Positions 19,830 to 30,589 of a stretch of DNA of 64,000 bases are shown piece by piece. Made by a program: the position numbers and the translations under genes. Source of the DNA: Miscanthus floridulus (Eukaryota > Streptophyta > Magnoliopsida > Poales > Poaceae). A model generated the notes under the pieces. That model saw nothing but the letters and a program-made list of their open reading frames with translations, was not told the DNA's origin and ran no database searches. The stretch covers positions 109,013,799 to 109,077,798 of the forward strand of contig NC_089584.1 in assembly GCF_019320115.1 (NCBI RefSeq), in the 5' to 3' direction. Each line of letters begins with the position of its first letter. The first letter of the stretch is position 1.

Positions 19830-21450
19830 TTGATCTCACCTTATGACTTAAATTTAACTTACTTTATCTTTTCCCATTCCATCGTAGATCAGTGCATAGA
19901 GCGTGTCTTATCGTCACGGTCAGTTACCATTAGATAAAACAGCTACAATGCACCTCTCTATTTTAAAATAGATTCTCAACTAGGCCTTTAGTATCCAGAA
20001 ATCATATGCTTTCCCGTAAACCCATGTTGACTGTGTGTTCTCTGAATGTACTGGGTGGTTAGCCTTTGATAAGCAGATCTGCAAGTACTTGCTTGGTACT
20101 TATATGCTCAATGCTTTCAAAATGATTCTGGATTTTCTCCTTTACAACATATAACTTAATGTCAATGTGTTTGGCAGCACACTTGACCTGTTGTCTTAGG
20201 AGTTAACTACTTTAAATTGTTATTGCTGTTGACTACCATTGTTAAATCCAGGTACATATTCCCTTAACGATGTTTGCCTGTTCCTGAGGCCTCATGACAA
20301 ACTATACTATGGTATGCATCATTGATGACACCACAACTATTTCATTGGAGCTTTTTCGCAATAATACTCCAACTGCGAGTGTTAGCAACTACTGTGGATT
20401 TCACTACACATCTCGCCAAAACTTAACATTTGTACCCACAACTATTTGAGAGTACTTATTCTTTCTTACTCAACATGAGGCCTATGATACTTTACAAAAT
20501 TACAAGACATTCTTAACTCTATTCTAGTGATCTATATCTGGACTAGATTTCTACCAAAATATCCTGGATACGTAAGCTACGTCAGGGTAAGTTGTTACTT
20601 GTACATTCATTGAGCTTCCAATAGCTGAAGCATATGGAACCATGTTCATTTGATCGATCTCATATCAGTTCCTAAAACACTAAAAGTTCCCAAATCTATT
20701 ATCCTTGACTATAGGAGCAGGTGTAGGTTTACTCGCATGCATACTTTATTTATTTAGAATCTTTTCTAAGTATGTCGTTGTGATAGTCCTAATACCCCTT
20801 TTCATCTATTTTGGTGAATTTCAATTCCTAAAATCAATGAGGTTTCACCAAGATCATTCACATTAAAACTTGAGGACAAAGATTTCTTCTTCTCCATTGG
20901 CAGATTAACATTACTACTAGTGAGTAGGATGTCACCTATACACAGGATGTGGAAAAAGAATTTTCTATTCTTGAATTTCGCATAAACGCTATTGTCCTCC
21001 TCATTTTCTTTAAACCCAAACTTTCTTATCGGTTCATCAACTTCAAATACTACTATCTAGAGACTTATTTTAACCCATAAATGGGTTTCTATAGGCAGCA
21101 TCCCATATATTCTTTTTCTTCCATGACAAAACCTTTGGGTTGTGCCATGTAAATGTTTTCATACAAATCCTCGTTGAGGAATGCCATCTTTACATCTATC
21201 TGATGTAACTCTAAATCGTAATGTGCTAATAACACCATTATGATTCTAAAAGAATCCTTGCATGAGACTGGAGAGAAAACTCTCATCGTAATCTATTCAT
21301 TCTCTTTGCGTAAAACATTTTGCTACAAGTCATGCTTGATATCTTTTCACATTCCCTTTGGAGTCACATTTTGTCTTGTAGACCCTTTCACAGCCTACTG
21401 TTTTGGCTCCATTAGAAATTTCTTCTAAGTCCCAAACATCATTGGTATTC
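19830..21450 (-). pseudogene. Copia element 1 reverse transcriptase/RNase H remnant
   Basis: Read on the minus strand, the segment starts near 21440 with a VGCERVYKTKCDS block, then SPVSCKDSFRIIMVLLAHYD and LELHQIDVKMAFLNEDLYEN. These are the opening motifs of Ty1/copia RT, including the first catalytic Asp region. Further on (near 20970-20870) GDILLTSSNVNLPMEKKK and VNDLGE mark the second half, but the usual YVDD is eroded to a CIGD-like sequence. Later parts continue in RNase H-like order with many stops. The enzyme is inactive. Its similarity to copia element 2 suggests the same lineage. Confidence 0.75.
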
Positions 21451-22719
21451 ATCAAATTCATTTCAACTTTCATAGCTTCTTGCCATTCAAATGAGTAAAT
21501 GATTCTCATGGCTTCTTCAAATGAGGTGGGATCACCCTCTATTTGAATTTCTTCACTAACATAGACTTCATAGTCATCAAAAACTGGTTTACTAATTCTT
21601 TGAGACCTTCTGGGGCCTCAGCTACTGGCACTTTCATGTGGGGCTATTGTTGCTCTTCATTGTCAAGAGGCAATTGATTCTATAGGCTCCTGTATCACAA
21701 GATCCTTGTTTATATTATTTATCTTCTGTGAAGAGCCTACAACAGGTGTTGTATAAGTCATACAATATCAATAGGTATCAAGAAATTCGTTGTTTTGAAT
21801 CGCTGAAGTGGGCACGCAGTCCCGCTTCTCTTCAAGTCATAGGTCTCTACATACCGTGCTCCCCTAGATCGTCTCATCTTTTATAAAGATAGTGTATCTT
21901 CCAATTTCTTATTTGGGTTCAATCTGTTAAAACCTTATATGACGCTTTAAGCACTGCTTTAATATCTTTGATGGTGACTATGCTATATTCCTCTCGGAAC
22001 TTTAAAAAATCCAAGAATTTAGTTGTTTCTTTGCTTAGGGGTATCATTGTTATGACCGATGGTCACATTCACCAAAATCTTTATCTCACTTAGTTTCTTA
22101 TAAAATCTGTATCTCACTCTTAGTGAAGAGTACACATTCATCAACATCTTTATCTCACTCTTAATGAAGAGTAATTTCTTAGTTGATCTTAATTCTTACT
22201 CTTAATTCATCTCACAATTCCCCTCCCCTCGAAATATGGCATGAACTATACTGTCATAATTTTGAGAACTATTCATAAAACTGTGAACGAGGAGACACTT
22301 ATGGCTTACTTTATTCACATGATTATGCCATGTAAATAAAGTTATTTCTCGATCCGTATAGGAGTACACTTTCCTCATTCCACTTCAAGAACTCGACGAG
22401 GTCTTTTATTAACTGTACTTTTGTAAGTCACGCTTGCATCTTTTTCTTGTCCTTTGATTAGTATTAACCATGACGATGCATTTCTATTGTGCCATGGTCA
22501 ATACTCGGATAGCATAAGAGCTACCCAAACTTCTCTCGCTATGCGTGATACAAAAAACATGAGTCGTCACAAAACTTCTCCCGCTATACATGATTGACTA
22601 GCATAAATACTATGCCAAACTTCTTCCCCATGCAGGATAAATCTATATATAAATTACCATAACGAAAAATTTAGTCATGATGACTAAAACATTCATTTAT
22701 ACTTTATTTTCCAACTAAA

Positions 22720-23480
22720 TCTTCCTGTTGGTTCCAATTTAATTAGAAAATTAGTAAACTAATAAAAAAATTGTCCTCAACTGGCTTGACTCAAGTCTTT
22801 TTATTCATATACCCCAGCATTGTAGCCCGTTGGGATACAGCCGAGTCATCTCGTCGGTTAAAAAATAAAACTTATAAGATGCTTCTGTATCAATTCTATA
22901 TCACCGTTGGGCAGAAAATAGAATTAATGCATAAAACTCATAAATTAACTTGAAAGACATATAACTACTCTTTAAAATTAAATTCTTCCGTTGGTTCAAA
23001 TTTAATTAGAAGATAATCAACATCATTGCAGCGAAACACGATAATAAAATACATTCTATTAGTTCAGGAGCATTTTTTGGTCTTTATCTACTCTCTGAAA
23101 AATTGATCATGTTGGTGTAAAATTTATCAGAGATTTAAATTTTAACCTTAAACTCATTATAATATTGTTATCATCAACGTTGGTAAAAAAAAATAATAAT
23201 ACCATAATTTAACATAAACAAATCGGACTACTCCTCGAATTTAAATTTTCCCGTTGGTTTTAATTTAATTAGAGGATAAATATAATCATAATTTACTAAA
23301 AGTAACTGCTCTTCAAATTAAATTCTCACGTTGGTTCGAATTTAATTAGAAGATAATCGGCATTAAACTTTACAGCGGAAACATGAAAAAATAATTTATC
23401 TACTTTTTAGAAGCATTTTACTGTGTACTTATCTACTCTCTAAACAATTTATCCCGTTGGTTCAAAATTGAATAGAGATG
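22720..23480. repeat. Recurring CCGTTGGTTC(N)AATTTAATTAGA motif
   Basis: About nine irregularly spaced copies (near 22727, 22826, 22906, 22986, 23110, 23178, 23248, 23328 and 23455) of a CGTTGG-centred motif, often followed by TTCAAATTTAATTAGA and sometimes by GATAATC. Spacing is about 70-125 bp. It lies between the GC-rich leader and the pol remnant, and a related motif occurs in copia element 2. Confidence 0.65.
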
Positions 23481-24406
23481 AAAAAACTAATCAAAATTCG
23501 CTTCTGAAAATAATAAACAAATTCACAATCATTACTGTGCATTCGGCCTGGCCCGGAGAAACAGTACGCGGCCCATTTCTCTGCGCATCCACGCGCGCGG
23601 CTTAGTGGCATCCCAGCGGCCTAATTCGCCCACGCGCGCCCGCTCTCCGCGCCCAGGCCGCAACCTAGGCTTGGGCTGGGATTTTGCCACCCCATCTGGA
23701 CTGCTTTCAACCTGAATCTCTCTGAGTCGTCCATCTTCATCAGATAGTCAGCCTTCATTTTTGCGAGATCAAAACCCAGTCGCCTCGGCAGTGCGCCCTA
23801 ACCCTAACTCATTTCTACCTTTCTTCTTCTCTTTCACCGCCACAGCTAGAAATGAAAGGAGCAGTGGTGTAGCGGCGTCGCCATTGGTCCCCTCACCGGC
23901 ATGTGTGCTCACCCTAGGCTAATTGCGCTGTCGTCGAGTGGTCTGGGCGATGGTGCCTTAGTCCCCCCATACGCACTAACCCTAGTTTTATCCCTCTCTT
24001 TGCCGCAAACCATAGCTGCCACACCTGAGATATGAAGGGAGGACGCAATGCAGGAGGTGGCGGCGCCACCATGGCGCCCTTCGCCGATGCACACATGCAG
24101 CCAAAGCCACACGCGGCGCCATCGAGCGACACCGCGGTGGTGCCCTTTGCACCCTGCACACATGTACGCGACGCCATAGAGCCCCGGCGAGGCGGCAGCT
24201 CTCTTCTAGCGCGCGTGGTCTTCCCGCACGATGGCAGTACCGCCAGCGGTGTGGAGAACCTAGGTAGGTCTCTCCCCTCACCGACCTCTCTTCTAGTGTT
24301 AGGTTTAGGGTTAGGGTTTAGGTTCTGATCCAATTTGAATCACTTGATTCTTGATTTCTATTATGTTTTCTACCCCAAGCTGCTAGATCTATATACTAGG
24401 ACCATG

Positions 24407-24418
24407 GCTCTGATACCA
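24407..24418 (-). other. Primer-binding site of copia element 1
   Basis: TGGTATCAGAGC on the minus strand, one base from the 5' LTR (24420-24873). It is complementary to the 3' end of initiator methionine tRNA, the usual plant copia primer, and fixes the element's orientation. Confidence 0.9.
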
Positions 24419-24419
24419 T

Positions 24420-24873
24420 TGATAGACTTATAGGACCTCTAGGTACAGATTAGTGGGGAAATTCTTAACTTATATAAGTAGACTTGGTAATGTACTTCGT
24501 CGAGTGTAGTCACGGCCGTGGCGCCACCAACAAGGTGGCCATGACGTGTCGGCGTAGGGGAAGCCATGCAGGCACCCGCTAGGTCATCGATGGTAGCAGT
24601 AGCATAGGCGTGGACCAGTGGCAACGGTAAAGGTGGTGTGGACTTCTCGTCGCTTACAGCGCGCCCTTCTAGATTGAACTAGGGCTAGGAACCTCGGTGG
24701 GGCGCTGGCGGCTACGGTGATCTTCGTATCTTATGCCTCGGTCCCCACCTTTCTTTTTATAGCGCTATGTGATGGGGGCCCATTAGCCAGGAGAATGGCT
24801 AGGCGCCCCTGATCAAAGCATGGATCAAGGGCCTAATTGACCATTGGGCTAACTGGTGGAGATCAATCTAACA
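24420..24873 (-). repeat. 5' LTR of copia element 1
   Basis: 454 bp, TG...CA, in direct repeat with 19404-19820. The sequence between it and 24937 (24874-24936) is a short piece of LINE ORF1. Confidence 0.85.
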
Positions 24874-24936
24874 GTGGTGTCAGGCACGCCACCATGACGC
24901 GGCGTGTAGGCCTACGATGTTGACTTTGTTGCCTAG

Positions 24937-26217
24937 TGAAAGTGCAATCAAGTCTTAATTGTGGGTTTTGGTGATAATGACTATGCAATTAGAGAACTAA
25001 TAAGATTTATCGAGATAACAAGCAGGGAATTTATATTCGAGGATGCTACATGAAATGGAGGAGCCCCCAATTACAAATGTAGATGGCTTCAAACTCAAAG
25101 GAGGTTTAAAGTCTTTTATATATTGAATTTGAGTATAGAAAAAGTTGTACTATAAAGGGGGCGCAATGCTTAAGCTAACATGTGCTACCAAGTGCTCAAA
25201 CAACCATATGCATCCTCAGATTCACAGTCAAGACAGTTTACACTTCACTATTACCCTTGCTATCTTGCGTGGTGCGGCACTGCCGCACTTAAAGAGAGGC
25301 ACTGCCACACTTGTGTTGTGACACAAGGGAGTTAATGCACATGCTAACTTCTCTGGATGGCTCAAGACGAATTAAAAAGTCTCACCCGACCCCAAGGTCA
25401 TGGGCTCTGGCTCGCCTGACCCTAAGGTCACGGGATCCAGCTCACCCGACCCCTTGGTTGCGGGCTCCATCTCGCCCGACCTTGAAGCCATGGGCTCCGT
25501 CTCACCTGATCCCTTGGGTGCAGTGACCGTTGGGGGCGGGCTCCATCTCGCCCGACCTTGAAGCCATGGGCTCCGTCTCACCTGATCCCTTGGGTGCAGT
25601 GACCGTTGGGGGCTAGGGGTATATAGACCTCTCCCTTTCCTCCCCAATGACTATCTGCTCTCTTCTTCCTCACTTTAGCATGCCCAAAATAGAGTAGGAG
25701 CTCTCTCTCTCTCACTCCATTGTTGACCTCAAGCCCCAAGCAAATCCATTGATTCCCCCATCAATCCTTGAGGGAAAAGGGTCCAAAACTCGATTAGAGA
25801 GCAGCTCTATTGATTCCCAAACTCTAAAGAGCACTTGGTTCATATTTTAGCTAGCGGTTGTGTTTGTTGCTCTTGGAGCTTGGCTCCTATTCGGCTAGAG
25901 CGTCATCCATGGAGCTTGTCAACTTATGTGGCAGCCTCAAGAGGTTTGTAATCACCTCTTGCAGCGAGTAAAATCATCCCTCATGTTAAGAGTTCACTCT
26001 CTTGACTTGAGAACTAGGTAGGGTTGCAAAGCTCTAAGCGTTTCTGGTATACCTCAACAACGTGGACTTAGGCAATGCTTGGTGGCGAGCTGAACCACGG
26101 GATAAATCCTTATATCATCTTGTACTTGTGTTGCTACACTTGTGTTCTTGTTGTTGTTGAGGTGATTTCTAGAGTTTGAGGCTGATCTACTTGTGTGTGG
26201 TGTTCCCACCACTTTCA
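24937..26217 (+). mobile_element. LTR-like sequence with TGAAAGTG...CACTTTCA ends
   Basis: 1,281 bp beginning TGAAAGTGCAATCAAGTC and ending CCACCACTTTCA, so the last 8 bp invert the first 8. It has a TATATA near 25619 and a perfect 76-bp tandem duplication (25461-25536 and 25537-25612). This is the structure of an LTR. The flanking pentamers (CCTAG left, GCTAT right) do not match, and no partner LTR is present. It abuts the gypsy pol on the right with no primer-binding site, so it is a recombined or truncated LTR, not a clean solo LTR. Confidence 0.6.
25461..25612. repeat. 76-bp perfect tandem duplication
   Basis: Two adjacent copies beginning CGGGCTCCATCTCGCCCGAC and ending GACCGTTGGGGG. 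Degenerate relatives of the CTCACCCGACCCC unit precede them from about 25380. Confidence 0.85.
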
Positions 26218-26335
26218 GCTATCGATCTATGATCTACTACCCTACAGAAAGCTAAGAAAACTACCCAATCTAAATTTCGTTGGATATATTTTGAACTGTG
26301 AACTAATCTCTCCTACAGGTGTGGCAGTGCCGCTG

Positions 26336-29300
26336 TTTTCTAGAAAAGCAAAGGTAACACAAACTTACAGAGTTTTATTTTCCATTGGTTCTTATGCTGA
26401 TTCTGTTGATTGTGATGTGGTACCTATGCAAGCCTATTCACTCTTATTGGGTCATCCTTTGGAACATGACAATGATGCTACACACCATGGTAGAAGTAAT
26501 AAATACACTTTTACGCATAAAGAAAAGAAAATTACTTTGGTACCTTTGACCCCTGCTCAAATTGTACAAGCTGATAGAGAACGCGCTGCTAGTTTGAATG
26601 ATGTTCAATCTGAAAATCAGCAAGTTGCTAATTCTATTCTCCCACCTAAAAAGGATAAGTCTACATCTATTTCTAAGGCCATGGGGATTAAGTTGAAGGG
26701 TGGTGTTATGCTTGCAACAAAATATGACTTTGCTAAAATTTCTAATGATGATATTTGCTATGCTTTGGTATGCAAACGAGCTATGTTTTTGCTTGATGAT
26801 ATTGTTAGCTCGGTGTCTCCTGCTGTCACTAACCTTTTGCAGGAGTATGAGGAAATTTTTCCAGCTGAGATACCCTCGGGGCTGCCACCTATAAGAGGGA
26901 TAGAGCATCAAATCGATTTAATTCTGGGAGCAACCTTGCCCAACCGTGCTGCCTATTGAACCAATCCTAAGGAGACTAAGGAAATTCAACAGTAAGTCCA
27001 AGACCTTTTGGACCGCGCGTATGTACATGAAAGCCTTAGTCCTTGTGTCGTTCCTGTACTTTTGGTTCCTAAAAAAGATGGAACTTGGCGTATGTGTGTT
27101 GATTGTGGAGCCATCAATAATATTACTATTCGGTATCGTCATCCTATTCCTAGGCTAGATGACATGCTTGATGAGTTGTGTGGCTCTATAATTTTCACCA
27201 AGATTCTTTTAATAAGTGGCTACCACCAAATTAGAATGAAACTTAGAGATAAATAGAAAACCACGTTTAAAACTAAATTTGGGTTGTATGAGTGGTTAGT
27301 AATGCCTTTTGGTTTGACAAATGCACCTAGCACTTTCATGCGCTTAATTAATGAGGTTTTAAGAGCTTTTATTGGTCATTTTGTGGTAGTTTACTTTGAT
27401 GATATATTGATTTACAACAAGTCTTTTGTTGAACATATGGATCACTTACGTGTTGTTTTTAATGCTTTACGTGATGCATGTTTATTTGGTAACCTTGAGA
27501 AGTGCATCTTTTGCACAGATCGAGTTTCTTTTCTTGGCAATATTGTAACTCCACAGAGAATTGAGTTGGACGAGATGAAAATTGAAGCCATAAAGAGCTG
27601 GCTGGTTCCCCAAACCGTCACATAGGTGAGGAGTTTTCTTGGTCTTGCAGGATTCTACCATCGCTTTGTCAAAGATTTTAGCACCATTGCTGCCCCGTTG
27701 CATGAGTTGACAAAGAAAGGGGTGGTGTTTTATTGGGGAAAGGCACATGGGGAGTCCTTTGACACTTTGAAGGACAAGCTTACACACGCACCATTGCTGC
27801 AACTTCCAAACTTTGGTAAGACTTTTGAGTTAGAATGTGATGCTAGTGGAATTAGCATTGGGGGTGTTTTGATGCAAGATGGTAAACCCATTGCTAACTT
27901 TAGCGAAAAATTGCATGGCCCTGTTCTGAATTATTCCACGTATGATAAGAAATTGTATGCACTTGTCCGTTCTTTAGAGACGTGGCATCATTATTTTTGG
28001 TCTAAAGAATTTGTTATTCAGTCTGATCATAAATCGCTTACGTATCTTCGCTCTCAACATAATCTGGATCATAGGCATGCTAAATGGGTTGAATTTGTTG
28101 AATCTTTTTATTATATTATCAAACACAAGAAAGGGAAGGATAATATGATTGCTGATGCTTTATCTAGACGATATACCTTGCCGTCCCAACTAGATTGTAG
28201 GATTTTTGGGCTTGAATCAATAAAAGAACAATATGCGCTTGATCCTGATTTTAAGGACATGTTGCTGAATTGTAGAGAGGGACGTATATGGAACAAATTT
28301 ATGATCAATGATGGGTTTTTGTTTAGAGCTAACCACCTATGCATTTTAGTTGTCTCTGTTCATCTTTTGTTGTTGCAGGAGACACATGGAGGTAGATTGA
28401 TGGGACATTTTGGTGCCAAGAAGACGAAGAAGGTGCTGTCCATACATTTCTTTTGGTCAAGGATGAGACAAGATGTAGAACAATATATGGCTCGGTGCAC
28501 CACATGTCAAAAAGCTAAGTCATGATTGAACCCACATGGTTTGTATATGCCTCTTCCTATTTCTTCTACTCCTTGGGCTGATATATCTATGGATTTTGTG
28601 TTGGGTTTGCCAAGGACTAATAGGGGGAGGGATAATATTTTTGTGGTGGTTGATCGTTTTTCTAAGATGGCATATTTTATTCCTTGTCATAAGAGCGACG
28701 ATGTTGTTCATATTACTGACCTTTTCTTTTAAGAAATCATTCGCTTGCATGGTATGCCTTCTACTATTGTTTCAGATCGTGATGCAAAATTCTTGAGTCA
28801 TTTTTTGTGCACTTTGTATAATAAATTGGGGACCAAGCTATTGTTTTCTACAATATGTCATCCCCAAACTGATGGGCAAACTAAGGTAGTGAATCGAACA
28901 TTGTCCACTATGTTGAGAGCAATTTTGAAGCGCAATTTGAAGATGTGGGAAGAGTGTTTGCCGTATGTGGAGTTTGCATATAACAGGGCAGAATATTCCA
29001 CCATCAAGGTAAGTCCTTTTTAGGTAGTGTATAGTTTTAACCCCCAAGCTCCTATTGATCTTTTGCCTTTACCTACCACTGATAGAACTCATAGTGATGC
29101 TAGAGAGCATGCTGATTTCATTCGTAAGTTGCATGAAACAACTAAAGCAAATATTGAAAGAATGAATGAAAAGTATAGAATTGCTGGTAGTAAAGGTAGA
29201 AAAGAAATTAAACTTGAACTAGGTGATTTGGTTTGGTTACATTTGACAAAAGATAGATTTCCTGAGCTACGTAAGTCTAAATTAATGCCAAGAGAAGCTA

Positions 29301-29773
29301 GTCCTTATAAGATAATTGAGAAAATAAATGATAATGCCTATAAACTTGAGTTGTCACCCGAGTTCAGGGTTAGTCCCACCTTTAACATTGTAGATTTGAA
29401 ACTTTTTTTGGGAGAAGAAGATGAGCTTGAGTTGAGGATGACTCAGTTTCAAGAGGGGGAGGATGATGAGGACATCACTCCTTCAGATGTACCCACTGAT
29501 CCTCCAACTGTTATGCAAGGTCCAATGACCTGAGCTCGAATGCGTCAACTCAATTTAGAGGTGAGCTCGTTCTTAAGCGATCCTTTTCATACTTCTGAGA
29601 ATAGACTACTACCTAATGATGTTATCTTGCTTAGGAACATTGGAGAGGGTCATGAGGGACTTAGAGGAAGAGGTGGAGGCAATGATGACCAGCAAGGACG
29701 TCCAACAGAAACCGAACGCCCGGTCCAACATGATTTCGAGTCTGCCTCGGCCTCTAGGACCAGTCTGTATTAA
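26336..29773 (+). pseudogene. Ty3/gypsy polyprotein (protease-RT-RNase H-integrase), gag missing
   Basis: All pieces from 26195 to 29773 lie in one reading frame. In order: protease remnant (CDVVPMQAYSLLLGHP), RT ([18 protein letters not shown] near 27056, [17 protein letters not shown] near 27285, [10 protein letters not shown] near 27390), RNase H (FELECDASGISIGGVLMQDG near 27826), integrase zinc finger (HFGAKKTK to CTTCQKAKS, ends 28522) and integrase core ([22 protein letters not shown]). The C-terminus ends in an acidic tail. Premature stops lie near 26957, 26993, 27254, 27623, 28523, 28730, 29021 and 29531. Gag and a 5' LTR are absent, replaced by the LTR-like sequence at 24937. It may be a chromovirus of the CRM kind, but I am not certain of the clade. 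Confidence 0.82.
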
Positions 29774-30361
29774 ACTGGTCACCTAGGACGCATCTGGACT
29801 CCATTTTTAATGATCCACATATGGTTAGAAAAAATAATTTGATAAGGAAGCCAACGAAACTAGTCTCACATCAAAAGCTCTTTGAAATCCACGGGAATTA
29901 TCGAAATAAGTCGGCATCCAGAATCTATCTTGGTGCTACGTCACCGTATTTGGTCCAATGGGCCATGTATCATCTTTGAGCCCGTTAGGGAGGGCGCATC
30001 TAGGGTAGGCAATGACTCTAAGACCATTATAATCATACACTACCACCGTCATTAGGTTATGAGTTTTGCTTATATTAATCTGTCAAGAACAGTTTCGTCG
30101 TTCATCGGTTTGTGAGACCCCAACAACATGAGATTAATCATCCATTTGTAATTTAGTTGTTTTCTTTCTTGTTCTTGCTTGTGTTCTTTGTTGTGTAGGT
30201 AGGGATTAGCCTTCTTGGTGAGGTCAACTAGATTTGTGTCTCGGTTGATAACTAGAGGAGTTGTGGTGTGAAGATTGCAGGGTTCGATCTGAAGCCGGAT
30301 CAGTGTGTTATTCTCAGCCACAACAATAGTTACCTCTACCTGACAGAAGATCGGGATCCCC
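29774..30361 (+). other. 3' noncoding part and probable 3' LTR remnant of the gypsy element
   Basis: AT-rich sequence downstream of the polyprotein, ending in GACAGAAGATCGGGATCCCCA. I could not find the LTR start or a target duplication, because the matching 5' LTR is lost. From about 30362 the sequence becomes GC-richer and looks like LINE ORF1 again, up to the solo LTR at 30590. Confidence 0.45.
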
Positions 30362-30589
30362 ATCCCCATTAATATCGACATCTCACTTACCCCTAGATTT
30401 GAATTGGATCCGATGAAGCTCAAGGCGATACTAGCCGCAGAATGGGATACGCTAAAGACTACGTCCGTGGAGCTGGTGGGCCTGCGCTCTCCTAACTTGG
30501 GCCCCGTTCGCTTGGTTGTCCCTAATGGGCCATGCCATTTCATGGGGGAGTCCTTTGATGCCAGCCCAGGTGTCCGTGGCTCGGGGTGC

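Larger units (their letters stand above)
19404..24873 (-). mobile_element. Ty1/copia element 1 (minus strand), degenerate
   Basis: Bounded by direct LTRs 19404-19820 and 24420-24873, both starting TGATAGACTT and ending GATCAATCTAACA. Target duplications are GCGGT (19399-19403) and GTGGT (24874-24878), one C/T apart at a CpG. The primer-binding site beside the right LTR and the RT sequence both read on the minus strand. RT and RNase H remnants lie at about 19830-21450. No gag is readable. A GC-rich leader at about 23540-24330 precedes an AT-rich zone with a recurring motif. Confidence 0.87.

Noticed and set aside
22720..23480. CRISPR-like array
   Set aside because: The motif copies are degenerate and irregularly spaced within a plant copia element. 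There are no uniform spacers and the genome is eukaryotic.
23909..24333. Host gene in the GC-rich segment of copia element 1
   Set aside because: It lies between the primer-binding site and the degraded body of the retrotransposon, with open frames on both strands and no domain. Best read as the element's leader.
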